This document shows positions 8,041-15,921 of a DNA stretch of 64,000 bases, piece by piece. Numbering within the stretch: the stretch's first letter is position 1; the number at the start of each line of letters is the position of its first letter. A program made the position numbers and the translations under genes. The stretch spans positions 62,001 through 126,000 of the forward strand of contig PGZH01000006.1 of the NCBI GenBank assembly GCA_002840155.1, read 5' to 3'. The stretch comes from Gammaproteobacteria bacterium HGW-Gammaproteobacteria-13. Lineage in GTDB: Bacteria > Pseudomonadota > Gammaproteobacteria > Pseudomonadales > Pseudomonadaceae. The notes under the pieces were generated by a model that saw only the letters and a program-made list of their open reading frames with translations, was not told the origin of the DNA and searched no databases.

Positions 8041-9441
8041 ATGGGTACCCTCGGTATTCTGATTTCCCTCGCATTGTTGATGTACCTCGCCTATCGCGGC
8101 ATCAACGTGCTGATCCTCGCGCCACTGCTCGCGTTGCTGGCCCTGTTATTTGCCGGCGATATCGGCCTGCTGCTGCCCACCTACACCCAGGTGTTTATGA
8201 AGGCCATGGGCGGCTATGTGATTCAGTTCTTCCCGCTGTTCTTGCTCGGCGCGTTGTTCGGCAAGTTGATGGACGACTCGGGCTCAGCCCGCGCCATCGC
8301 CCATGGCATCGTTGCCAAGGTCGGAAGCGAGCGGGCGATTCTGGCCATCGTGCTGGCGTGCGGCATCCTCACTTACGGCGGCGTGTCGCTGTTTGTCGTG
8401 GCCTTTGCCGTGTATCCGATTGGCGCTGCGCTGTTCCGTGAAGCGGGCATTCCCAAGCGGCTGATTCCCGGTGCCATCGCCCTCGGCTCGTTCACCTTCA
8501 CCATGACCGCCCTGCCCGGCACCCCGGCGATTCAGAACGCCATCCCCAACCCGTTTTTCGGTACCGACGCCTTCGCCGCGCCGGGCCTCGGCGTTATCGC
8601 CGGGCTGATCATGTTCGGCCTCGGCACCTGGTGGCTCACCGCACAGTCGCGCAAGCTGATGGCTGCCGGTGAAGGCTATGGCGAGCACCGCGATGATCCG
8701 GTGGCCGACAAATCGGTCGCCGAGGACAACCGCACGATCCCCGGCCTCTGGCTGGCACTGCTGCCAATCTTTGTGGTGATCGGCCTGAACTTCCTGATGG
8801 CCAAGCAGGTTCTGCCGAGCATCGACACCAGCTACCTGGCCAAACCGGAATTCGGCGGCCTGCAGGACGCCAAGTCGCTGATCGGTATCTGGTCGATCAT
8901 CGTCGCCCTGAGCGCGGCCATCCTGTTGTTGATCGCCATGCACTGGAAGCGCTGGATGGACCTGAAGAAGAGCGTCAACGACGGCGCATTCGGCTCCATG
9001 CTGCCAATCCTCAACACCGCTGCCGAAGTGGGTTACGGCACGGTGATCGCCTCCCTGGCCGGCTTTGTGATCATTCGCGATCTGGTGCTCGGCGTCTCCG
9101 ATAACCCGCTGATCTCCGAAGCCGTGGCGGTGAATATCCTCGCCGGCATCACCGGCTCGGCGTCTGGCGGTATGTCGATTGCGCTGAAGACCCTCGGCGA
9201 GCAGTACCTGACCCTGGCCAACGCCGCCGGCATCAGCCCCGAGCTGCTACACCGCGTCGCCGCCATGGCTTCCGGCTGCATGGACACCCTGCCGCACAAC
9301 GGCGCGGTGATCTCCCTGCTGGCGATCTGCAAACTCACCCACCGCGAGTCGTACAAATTTATCTTCGTCAACACCGTGGCCTTCCCGATGGTGGCGCTGG
9401 TGGTGGTCATCACCCTGGGCACGATGTTTGGCAGTTTCTAA
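8041..9441 (+). CDS. GntP-family permease, probably for a hydroxy- or keto-acid
   Basis: A 466-residue polytopic membrane protein with about 12 hydrophobic segments. Signatures of the GntP/gluconate:H+ symporter family include LTYGGVSLFVVAFAVYPI and LPGTPAIQNAIPNPFFGT, plus GCMDTLPHNGAVISLL near the C-terminus. AAAAGGA-like sequence precedes ATG 8041. It follows the sigma-54 promoter and is followed by a CoA-transferase, a layout like the P. aeruginosa PA2004 region involved in 3-hydroxybutyrate use. A short-chain hydroxy- or keto-acid is therefore the favoured substrate, by context only. Gluconate or another sugar acid remains possible. Confidence 0.88.
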   Translation: MGTLGILISLALLMYLAYRGINVLILAPLLALLALLFAGDIGLLLPTYTQVFMKAMGGYVIQFFPLFLLGALFGKLMDDSGSARAIAHGIVAKVGSERAILAIVLACGILTYGGVSLFVVAFAVYPIGAALFREAGIPKRLIPGAIALGSFTFTMTALPGTPAIQNAIPNPFFGTDAFAAPGLGVIAGLIMFGLGTWWLTAQSRKLMAAGEGYGEHRDDPVADKSVAEDNRTIPGLWLALLPIFVVIGLNFLMAKQVLPSIDTSYLAKPEFGGLQDAKSLIGIWSIIVALSAAILLLIAMHWKRWMDLKKSVNDGAFGSMLPILNTAAEVGYGTVIASLAGFVIIRDLVLGVSDNPLISEAVAVNILAGITGSASGGMSIALKTLGEQYLTLANAAGISPELLHRVAAMASGCMDTLPHNGAVISLLAICKLTHRESYKFIFVNTVAFPMVALVVVITLGTMFGSF

Positions 9442-9453
9442 GCCACAACACCC

Positions 9454-9521
9454 GTAGGAGCGGGGGGGGACGCCTAGTTCCATGCCCGCGATTGTGATTC
9501 GCGGGCATGGCCCGCTCCTAC
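9454..9521. repeat. REP-like element with CTAG arm, copy 3
   Basis: GTAGGAGCGGG with the G tract, ACGCCTAGTTC and CATGCCCGCG, then the plain arm CGCGGGCATGGCCCGCTCCTAC ending at 9521. It lies between the permease and CoA-transferase genes and could shape the mRNA between them. Confidence 0.8.
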
Positions 9522-9557
9522 AAATGATTTAGCCCCTTTCGCTTTCGAGTACCCGCT

Positions 9558-11117
9558 ATGAGCAAGATCATGACCGCCGCCGCCGCTGTGGCGCGCATCC
9601 CGGATAACGCCAACCTGGCCACCGGCGGCTTTGTCGGCATCGGTTTCGCCGAGGAAATCGCCATCGCCCTGGAGCAGCGCTTTCTTGCTGAACAGGCTCC
9701 ACGCGACCTGACTCTGGTGTATGCCGCTGGCCAAGGCGATGGCAAGGGCCGCGGCCTTAACCACCTGGCCCATGAGGGCCTGGTGCGGCGGGTAATCGGC
9801 GGCCACTGGGGCTTGGTGCCGAGGCTGCAGAAGCTCGCGGTGGATAACCGTATCGAGGCCTACAACCTGCCGCAGGGGGTGATCTCCCAGCTGTTTCGCG
9901 ATATCGCCGCCGGCAAGCCGGGGCAGCTGTCGCGGGTCGGCCTGGGTACCTATGTCGATCCGCGCTACGGCGGCGGCAAGCTCAATGCGTGTACCACTAC
10001 CGAGTTGGTGCGGCTGATGCCGATCGACGGTGAGGACTATCTGTTCTACCCGACCTTCCCGATTCACGTGGCCGTGGTGCGTGCCACCAGCGCTGACCGG
10101 GACGGCAACCTCAGTTTCGAGCGCGAGGCGCTGACCATCGAGAGCCTGGCCATCGCCATGGCCGCGCGCAACTCGGGCGGACTGGTGATCGCCCAAGTCG
10201 AGCGCATCGTCGAACGCGGCTCGTTGAATGCCCGCGAGGTGAAGATCCCTGGGATTCTGGTGGACTGCGTGGTGCTGGCCGAGCAGGCCAATCATCAGCA
10301 AACCTTTGCCACCGCCTACAACCCGGCCTTCGCCGGCGAAACCCGGGTGCCAATGGACAGCCTGAAAGCCATGCCGCTGGATGTGCGCAAACTGATCGCC
10401 CGCCGTGCGGCGCTGGAGCTGAAAGCCGGCGCGGTGGTCAACCTCGGCATCGGCATGCCCGAAGGTGTGGCCGGAGTAGCGGCCGAGGAAGGCGTGATCG
10501 AACGCCTGACCCTGACCGCCGAGCCTGGCGTTATCGGCGGCATACCCGCCTCGGGGCTGGATTTTGGCGCGGCGAGCAACCACAGCGCGCTGCTCGACCA
10601 GCCTTATCAGTTCGATTTCTACGACGGCGGCGGCCTGGATATCGCCTTCCTCGGCCTGGCCCAGGCCGATGCGGCGGGCAACCTCAACGTGTCCAAGTTC
10701 GGCTCGCGCCTGGCCGGGGCCGGTGGTTTTATCAACATCAGCCAGAACGCCAAGCAGGTGGTGTTCCTCGGCACCTTCAGCGCCGGGCCGCAGGACATCC
10801 GCATCGAGGACGGCCAGCTGCGCATCATCAAGGACGGCGAGCTGCGCAAGTTCGTCGCCGAGGTAGAACACCGCACCTTCGCCGGCCACCAGGCTGCCGA
10901 GCGCGGCCAGCCGGTGCTCTACGTCACCGAACGCTGCGTACTGCGCCTGACCCTCGACGGTCTGGAACTGATCGAAGTGGCACCGGGCGTGGATATCCAG
11001 CGCGACATACTCGACCGCATGGACTTCACCCCCATCGTGCGTGCGCCGCAGCTGATGGATGCACGGCTGTTTCTGCCGCCGCCGATTGGCCTGTGCGAGC
11101 AGCTGCACGCCGAGTAA
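9558..11117 (+). CDS. Single-chain acyl-CoA:carboxylate CoA-transferase (family I)
   Basis: A 519-residue protein that fuses the alpha and beta halves of a family I CoA-transferase, as in propionate CoA-transferase and YdiF. The N-terminal half shows [12 protein letters not shown]; the C-terminal half has [12 protein letters not shown] followed by the catalytic glutamate in TAEPGVIGG (Glu322). It should move CoA from an acyl-CoA donor such as acetyl- or succinyl-CoA to a short-chain acid through a glutamyl-CoA intermediate. Placement after the GntP permease suggests it activates the imported acid. A perfect terminator follows at 11135. Exact substrate is not readable from sequence. Confidence 0.9.
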   Translation: MSKIMTAAAAVARIPDNANLATGGFVGIGFAEEIAIALEQRFLAEQAPRDLTLVYAAGQGDGKGRGLNHLAHEGLVRRVIGGHWGLVPRLQKLAVDNRIEAYNLPQGVISQLFRDIAAGKPGQLSRVGLGTYVDPRYGGGKLNACTTTELVRLMPIDGEDYLFYPTFPIHVAVVRATSADRDGNLSFEREALTIESLAIAMAARNSGGLVIAQVERIVERGSLNAREVKIPGILVDCVVLAEQANHQQTFATAYNPAFAGETRVPMDSLKAMPLDVRKLIARRAALELKAGAVVNLGIGMPEGVAGVAAEEGVIERLTLTAEPGVIGGIPASGLDFGAASNHSALLDQPYQFDFYDGGGLDIAFLGLAQADAAGNLNVSKFGSRLAGAGGFINISQNAKQVVFLGTFSAGPQDIRIEDGQLRIIKDGELRKFVAEVEHRTFAGHQAAERGQPVLYVTERCVLRLTLDGLELIEVAPGVDIQRDILDRMDFTPIVRAPQLMDARLFLPPPIGLCEQLHAE

Positions 11118-11134
11118 ATCTTGAGTGTGAATTT

Positions 11135-11159
11135 ACGGGCCTGGAGGCCCGTCTTTTTT
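11135..11159 (+). terminator. Intrinsic terminator after the CoA-transferase
   Basis: ACGGGCC-TGGA-GGCCCGT at 11135-11152 followed by CTTTTTT, 17 bases after the stop codon. Confidence 0.9.
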
Positions 11160-11203
11160 ATGGCGATCCCTGAATTGGCTTTGGCCGACATGCTCAGTTC
11201 TTG

Positions 11204-11280
11204 TTGGAGCGGGGGGGACACCTAGTCCTTGCCCGCGAATCGACGTGAATAAACAAAATCGCGGCCAAGGCCGCTCCTAC
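11204..11280. repeat. REP-like element with CTAG arm, copy 4 (diverged)
   Basis: TTGGAGC plus a seven-G tract, ACACCTAGTCCTTGCCCGCG, then a plain GCGGCCAAGGCCGCTCCTAC arm. It has the same architecture as copies 1-3 with several substitutions. Confidence 0.7.
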
Positions 11281-11366
11281 TGGTTTCGCAGAGCCCATCA
11301 GGACGTAGCACCACCATAAGCAGCCGAAGTAAGTGCCGATGGAGAAAATAAACCGCGATTTCCACC

Positions 11367-12338
11367 CTAGGTTTTTTCGCCCAATTTATGCCGCGCGGCA
11401 TACAAACACACCAGCTCCATCGCCACTGTAGCGCCGGCCAGGGCGGTAAGTTCGGCATGGTCGTAGGGCGGCGAGACTTCCACCACATCCATGCCGACCA
11501 GATTGATGCCGCGCAGGCCGCGCAGAATCTCCAGGGCCTGATGGGTGCTCAGGCCGCCGCACACCGGGGTACCGGTGCCGGGGGCAAAGGCTGGGTCGAG
11601 GCAGTCGATATCGAAGGTCAGGTACACCGGGTTGTCGCCGACCCGCGCACGGATCTGCGCGGCGATCTGCTCCGGCGTGCTGCGGTGCACTTGGCGCGCA
11701 TCCAGCACCTGAAAGCCCATCACATCGTCATTGGTGGTGCGCAGGCCGATCTGCACCGAGCGCGACGGATCGACCAGCCCTTCACGGGCGGCGTGATAGA
11801 ACATGGTGCCGTGGCTGACGCCCTGCTCGCTGGCGTCACTGTCCGGCCAGGTGTCGCTGTGCGCATCGAAGTGCACCAATGACAGCGCGCCGTGTTTACG
11901 CGCATGAGCCTTGAGCAGCGGGTAGCTGATGAAGTGGTCGCCGCCCAGGGTGAGCATGGCGCAACCGGCCTGCACGATATGCTCGGCATGCGCCTCGATG
12001 GTCGCTGGGATCTTGTGCGGCAGGGCGTGATCGAAATTGCAGTCGCCGTAGTCGATTACCGCCAGGTGGTCGAAGGGGTCGAACTCCCAGGGGTAATGCC
12101 GCTCCCAGGCGCTGGTGATCGAGGCGGCACGAATCGCTCGCGGGCCGAAGCGGGTGCCGGGGCGGTTGGTGGTGGCGGTGTCGAACGGCACGCCGCTGAC
12201 CACCAGATCGACACCCTGCAAGTCGCGGCTGTAACGCCGGCGCATAAAACTGGTGACGCCGGCGTAGGTCGGCTCAGAAAAAGTGCCGTAGAGGCTGTCG
12301 CGGGTGAAGGCCAGGTCGTTGCCGTTAAATGCTTCCAT
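11367..12338 (-). CDS. speB: Ureohydrolase: agmatinase / guanidinobutyrase family
   Basis: A 323-residue arginase-fold enzyme with all manganese-ligand motifs: GGDHFISYP, HFDAHSD and FDIDCLDPAFAPGTGTP. It hydrolyses a guanidino compound, releasing urea; agmatine (to putrescine) or 4-guanidinobutyrate are the likely substrates and the sequence alone does not separate them. ATG 12338 is chosen for its GAGGACAAGG ribosome site; the open frame extends further upstream without support. It begins 10 bases after the stop of the polyamine-type binding protein, so the two are cotranscribed, which favours agmatine or a polyamine-related substrate. The symbol reflects the family, not proven specificity. 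Confidence 0.85.
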   Translation of the reverse strand: MEAFNGNDLAFTRDSLYGTFSEPTYAGVTSFMRRRYSRDLQGVDLVVSGVPFDTATTNRPGTRFGPRAIRAASITSAWERHYPWEFDPFDHLAVIDYGDCNFDHALPHKIPATIEAHAEHIVQAGCAMLTLGGDHFISYPLLKAHARKHGALSLVHFDAHSDTWPDSDASEQGVSHGTMFYHAAREGLVDPSRSVQIGLRTTNDDVMGFQVLDARQVHRSTPEQIAAQIRARVGDNPVYLTFDIDCLDPAFAPGTGTPVCGGLSTHQALEILRGLRGINLVGMDVVEVSPPYDHAELTALAGATVAMELVCLYAARHKLGEKT

Positions 12339-12348
12339 TGCCTTGTCC

Positions 12349-13428
12349 TCAATACTGACTGCGGAAAGTGGTCCAGATGCGCGTGCGTTCACGCTGTTGA
12401 CGCAGCGGCATCAGCTGTTCGGCGAACAGCCGTGCGCGCACGGTTTCACCGGGGTAGATATCGGCATCACCGGTAATTTCCGGGTCAACCAGCGCCGTGG
12501 CCGCGCTGTTGGCGTTGGCGAAGAACACGCTGTTGGTCAGCTCGGCGATGGCCTCGGGGCGCAGCATGTAATCGATAAAGGCGTGGGCAGCCTCGGGGTG
12601 CGGCGCATCGGCAGGGATGGCCATGGTGTCGAACCACAGCAAAGTGCCCTCACGCGGGATACGGTATTGCACCTCGAACGGCTGCTTGGCCTCAGCGGCG
12701 TTGGCAGCCGCCATATAGGCGTCGCCGTTGTAGGTCAGCGCCAGGCAGATTTCGCCCTTGGCCAGGTCATTGATATGCCGCCCGGCGCCGACGTAACGCA
12801 GGTTCGGTTGCAGCTGGGTGAGCAGCTGCGCCACCGCATCGAGATCGGCACGCTCGCTGCTGTAGGGGTCTTTGCCGAGGTAGTTGAGGACGATGCTGAT
12901 CACTTCCTGCGGCGAGTCGATCACCGCGATACCGCAATCCTTGAGCTTGCTGGCGTACTCGGGCTTGAACAGCAGATCCAGGCTATTCAGCGGCACGCCG
13001 GGCAAGCGCTGCTCCAACGCCTGGCGGTTAAAGCCCACGCCAACCGTGCCCCAGGTGTAAGGCAGGCCGAACTGGTTGCCGGGGTCGGCACTGGCGAGCT
13101 TGCTCAGCAGCGCCGGATCAAGGTTCTCCAGGTGCGGCAGTTGCGTGCGGTCCAGCGGTTGCACAGCTTTGGCCTGAATTGCCCGCGCCAAGCCGCTGGA
13201 GGCTGGGAAGACCACGTCATAACCGCTGCCGCCGGTCAGCAGCTTGCTGTCCAGGGCTTCGGCGCTGTCGAAGATGTCGTATTTGACCTTGATCCCCGTC
13301 TCGGCCTGGAAGCGCTGCAACGCTTGCTCCGGCAGGTAGGCGGACCAGCTGTAGAGGTTGAGGGCCTTCTCCTCGGCCTGCGCAGCAACGGCGCAACACA
13401 GCAGCAACAGTGGAATGACCGGGCGCAT
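12349..13428 (-). CDS. Periplasmic polyamine-type ABC substrate-binding protein (PotF/PotD-like)
   Basis: A 359-residue protein with a Sec signal peptide (MRPVIPLLLLCCAVAAQA). The mature part has the PotD/PotF signatures LNLYSWSAYLPEQAL, YDVVFPASSGLARAI, a GLPYTWGTVGVGFN segment and, later, FDTMAIPADAPHPEAAHAFIDYML. It should bind putrescine, spermidine or a guanidino analogue in the periplasm. No ABC permease or ATPase genes are adjacent, so it must borrow a transporter encoded elsewhere or act as a sensor protein. It is the first gene of a two-gene unit with the ureohydrolase. Confidence 0.88.
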   Translation of the reverse strand: MRPVIPLLLLCCAVAAQAEEKALNLYSWSAYLPEQALQRFQAETGIKVKYDIFDSAEALDSKLLTGGSGYDVVFPASSGLARAIQAKAVQPLDRTQLPHLENLDPALLSKLASADPGNQFGLPYTWGTVGVGFNRQALEQRLPGVPLNSLDLLFKPEYASKLKDCGIAVIDSPQEVISIVLNYLGKDPYSSERADLDAVAQLLTQLQPNLRYVGAGRHINDLAKGEICLALTYNGDAYMAAANAAEAKQPFEVQYRIPREGTLLWFDTMAIPADAPHPEAAHAFIDYMLRPEAIAELTNSVFFANANSAATALVDPEITGDADIYPGETVRARLFAEQLMPLRQQRERTRIWTTFRSQY

Positions 13429-13604
13429 GGCGGATTACCTCATCGGCTTTTTATCGGGCCAGTGCATCCTGCGCCGCCATTCGCTTCGAATAAATATGAA
13501 GTGGCGCACGCTGACATTGCCATCTATCAATGTTTAACCAAGCGGAGTCGTTCGTCCCATCAGCAGCCGACTAGGCTTGTTAGATCACCCCAGAGAGCGG
13601 CCCT

Positions 13605-14528
13605 ATGACTGAGCCCGACGAAAGTTTCTGGCTCGATGCCGACCAGGACAAGCGCGACGCCGAAGGGCTCTGCGCCGCCCTGCACCAGCGCGCGCAAAGC
13701 GGCGCCCCGATGCGCGGCTTTCAGCTCAAGTACGCCAAGCTGGCCGGTATTGATCTGGTCAATCACCACCAGCGCACCGGCTACGACCTGCGCGATAGTG
13801 ACCTGTACCGCGCTGACCTACAGAAAGCCCACCTGTTCGGCCTCGATCTGCGCGGCAGCTCGCTGATGAAAGCTGACCTGCGTGGCGCCAACCTGCATTG
13901 CTGCGACCTGCGCGACTGCAACCTGCTCGGCGTGCAACTCGACGGCGCGCGCCTGGACAACGTGATCTGGGACCGGCGCCTTCGCCAGGAACGCCAGGGC
14001 AGCGCGCACCAACGCCTCGGCGACAACGACGCCGCCAGACGCTGCTTTGAAGAGGCCGAGGAAACCTATCGCAACCTGCGCCTGCACCTGGAGAAAGCCG
14101 GGCTGTTCGAGCAGGCCGGCATATTCTTCCACCGCGAAATGGTCATGCGCCGCCGCCAACTGCCGCGCTATGGCGGCAGACGCCTGCTGTCCTGGCTGGT
14201 CGACCTGTTCAGCGGCTACGGCGAAAAACCGCTCAATGTCGTGCTGTTCTCCATCGCGCTGATCGTGTTCTGCGGCCTGCTGTACTTTCTGGTCGGCGTA
14301 CAACACGCCGACCAGCCTCTGGGGCTGGCCCTGGAACGCGGCTGGCTGGCCAACCTGGATGACCTCGCCGACTGTCTTTACTTCAGCGTGGTGACCTTCA
14401 CCACCCTCGGCTACGGCGACATCACCCCCCACGGCCTGGCCCGGCCGATTGCCGCCTTCGAGGCGTTTGCCGGCAGCTTTACCATGGCGCTGTTTGTGGT
14501 GGTGTTTGTGAAGAAGATGACTCGCTAG
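13605..14528 (+). CDS. Pentapeptide-repeat protein fused to a two-helix potassium channel pore
   Basis: A 307-residue protein. Residues ~40-122 are pentapeptide repeats of the A(D/N)Lxx type (DLRDSDLYRADLQKAHLFGLDLR and following), predicted to form a right-handed beta helix. A helical linker of ~60 residues follows (EEAEETYRNLRLHLEKAGLF). Then comes a transmembrane segment (~211-232), a pore loop with selectivity filter TTLGYGD (266-272), and a second transmembrane segment (~284-302). This is the Ion_trans_2 layout, which needs four subunits per pore. The cytoplasmic repeat helix may gate or tether the channel. The gene stands alone; its ligand is unknown. Confidence 0.9.
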   Translation: MTEPDESFWLDADQDKRDAEGLCAALHQRAQSGAPMRGFQLKYAKLAGIDLVNHHQRTGYDLRDSDLYRADLQKAHLFGLDLRGSSLMKADLRGANLHCCDLRDCNLLGVQLDGARLDNVIWDRRLRQERQGSAHQRLGDNDAARRCFEEAEETYRNLRLHLEKAGLFEQAGIFFHREMVMRRRQLPRYGGRRLLSWLVDLFSGYGEKPLNVVLFSIALIVFCGLLYFLVGVQHADQPLGLALERGWLANLDDLADCLYFSVVTFTTLGYGDITPHGLARPIAAFEAFAGSFTMALFVVVFVKKMTR

Positions 14529-14597
14529 GCAAGTTGCATCGAAGAAAACCCAAGTGATCTACTGGCGCATCGACCATCAGCAATGTTTGGAGCCGGA

Positions 14598-15503
14598 ATG
14601 CTCAGCCAGTTACGCGACCTTGATCTGCAGTTGCTGCGCCTGTTCGTCACCGTGGTGGAGTGCGGCGGTTTCAGCGCCGCCCAGGGTGAACTGGGGATTG
14701 GTCAGTCGACCATCAGCACGCAGATGGCCAAGCTGGAAACCCGCCTGGGTTTTCGTCTGTGCGAGCGCGGCAAGGGCGGCTTTCACCTGACGCCCAAAGG
14801 TGAGCAGGTGCTAAGCGCCACGCGCAAACTGTTCAGCGCCATCGACACCTTCAAGGGCGAAGCCCAGGGCATGGCCGACAAATTGCTGGGTGAGCTACGT
14901 ATCGGCCTCTCCGAGGGTTTGGCGGCCAACGTGCTGGAACAGGTAGCCGAGGCCATTGGCCGCTTTCGCGGGCGCAACCAGGCGGTGCAGATTGAGCTGC
15001 TGACCGCCATGCCCGCCGAGCTGGAACGTCGTCTATTACAGGGCCAGCTGCATCTGGCCATCGGCTATTTCTCCGGCAACCAGACCGCGCTGGATTATCA
15101 GCCGCTGTTTCGTGAGCGCCAGGTGCTGTTTTGCGCGGAGCGGCATGCGCTGTTCAAGCGCCCGCAGATCAGCCTGGAAGACTTGCAGCAGGCCGACCGG
15201 GTGCATCATCCCTACCGTTTCGTGCAAGCCCGCGAGCCTTTCCAGAGCGCAGCCAGTTCGGCGCAGACCGAGCAGGTGGACGGCACCCTGGCGTTTATCC
15301 TCTCTGGCCGGCATATCGGTTATTTGCCCGAACATATTGCCGCGCCCTGGTTGGCCAGCGGCCGCTTACGCGCCCTGCAGGCCGAAGCATTGAGTTTTGA
15401 GGTGCCGTTTCACTTGGCCAGCCATCGCGGCCAGCACCCCAGTGATGCCCAGCAGGCGTTTAGCGAAGATTTGCTGCAGGCCTTTGCGACGGCTAACAGA
15501 TAA
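14598..15503 (+). CDS. LysR-family transcriptional regulator
   Basis: A 301-residue regulator. The N-terminal winged helix-turn-helix reads LRLFVTVVECGGFSAAQGELGIGQSTISTQMAKLETRLG, followed by a substrate-binding domain with the typical second-half motif GRHIGYLPEHIA. I chose ATG 14598 because GGAG lies 7 bases before it; an ATG at 14583 is in frame. It has the same orientation as the channel gene but no divergent partner, so its target is not obvious. A hairpin follows directly after its stop. Confidence 0.9.
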   Translation: MLSQLRDLDLQLLRLFVTVVECGGFSAAQGELGIGQSTISTQMAKLETRLGFRLCERGKGGFHLTPKGEQVLSATRKLFSAIDTFKGEAQGMADKLLGELRIGLSEGLAANVLEQVAEAIGRFRGRNQAVQIELLTAMPAELERRLLQGQLHLAIGYFSGNQTALDYQPLFRERQVLFCAERHALFKRPQISLEDLQQADRVHHPYRFVQAREPFQSAASSAQTEQVDGTLAFILSGRHIGYLPEHIAAPWLASGRLRALQAEALSFEVPFHLASHRGQHPSDAQQAFSEDLLQAFATANR

Positions 15504-15504
15504 A

Positions 15505-15534
15505 GCGCCAGGCGACAGCCATGTCGCCTGGCGC
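15505..15534. terminator. Strong hairpin between convergent genes
   Basis: Perfect 12-bp arms GCGCCAGGCGAC / GTCGCCTGGCGC around a 6-base loop, just after the LysR stop and before the convergent 62-residue gene. There is no clear T run, so termination may be partial. Confidence 0.55.
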
Positions 15535-15542
15535 GGGACTGC

Positions 15543-15731
15543 TTAGCGCAACTGCGGCGGTTCAGGTGGCCGCTGCCAGTGTGCAGTCAGTTGGTCGATA
15601 GCGGCGATGGTGTGGATGATTTCCGCGTGGATGCTGGCGTCGTGCCGATCTGCCTCAAGTGCATCAGGCTCGGCCTCAAGCTGTAGCTGCGGATCAAACA
15701 ACCCAGCGGTGACGGGCTGCAACAGGTTCAT
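15543..15731 (-). CDS. Small hypothetical protein
   Basis: A 62-residue acidic protein starting MNLLQPVTAGLF and ending PPEPPQLR. An excellent AAGGAGAG ribosome site lies 5-8 bases before its ATG, which makes translation likely despite the small size. It has no signal peptide, membrane segment or cysteine. I do not recognise the family. It stands between the LysR gene and the M48 protease gene; the upstream 190 bases contain nothing else I can name. Confidence 0.6.
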   Translation of the reverse strand: MNLLQPVTAGLFDPQLQLEAEPDALEADRHDASIHAEIIHTIAAIDQLTAHWQRPPEPPQLR

Positions 15732-15921
15732 GGCTCTCTCCTTGCCGCTTAAAAACGGCGTGACGGGGTCAGGAGGCAGTGCAATGAAGGGGCGAACGCC
15801 CTAAAGGTGCTTGTTATTGGCCAGTTCAGCATTGCCCGGTTTGATGACCAGGGCATGACAGTGCGCCGCCGTTTTACAGTCTACCGCCCGCGGCGCAGGG
15901 TCAAGCCGCACCGCCGGACGG

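Noticed and set aside
12304..13608. 434-codon plus-strand frame over speB and the binding protein
   Set aside because: It is antisense to two clear genes with signal peptide and metal motifs; no ribosome site and no recognisable domain.
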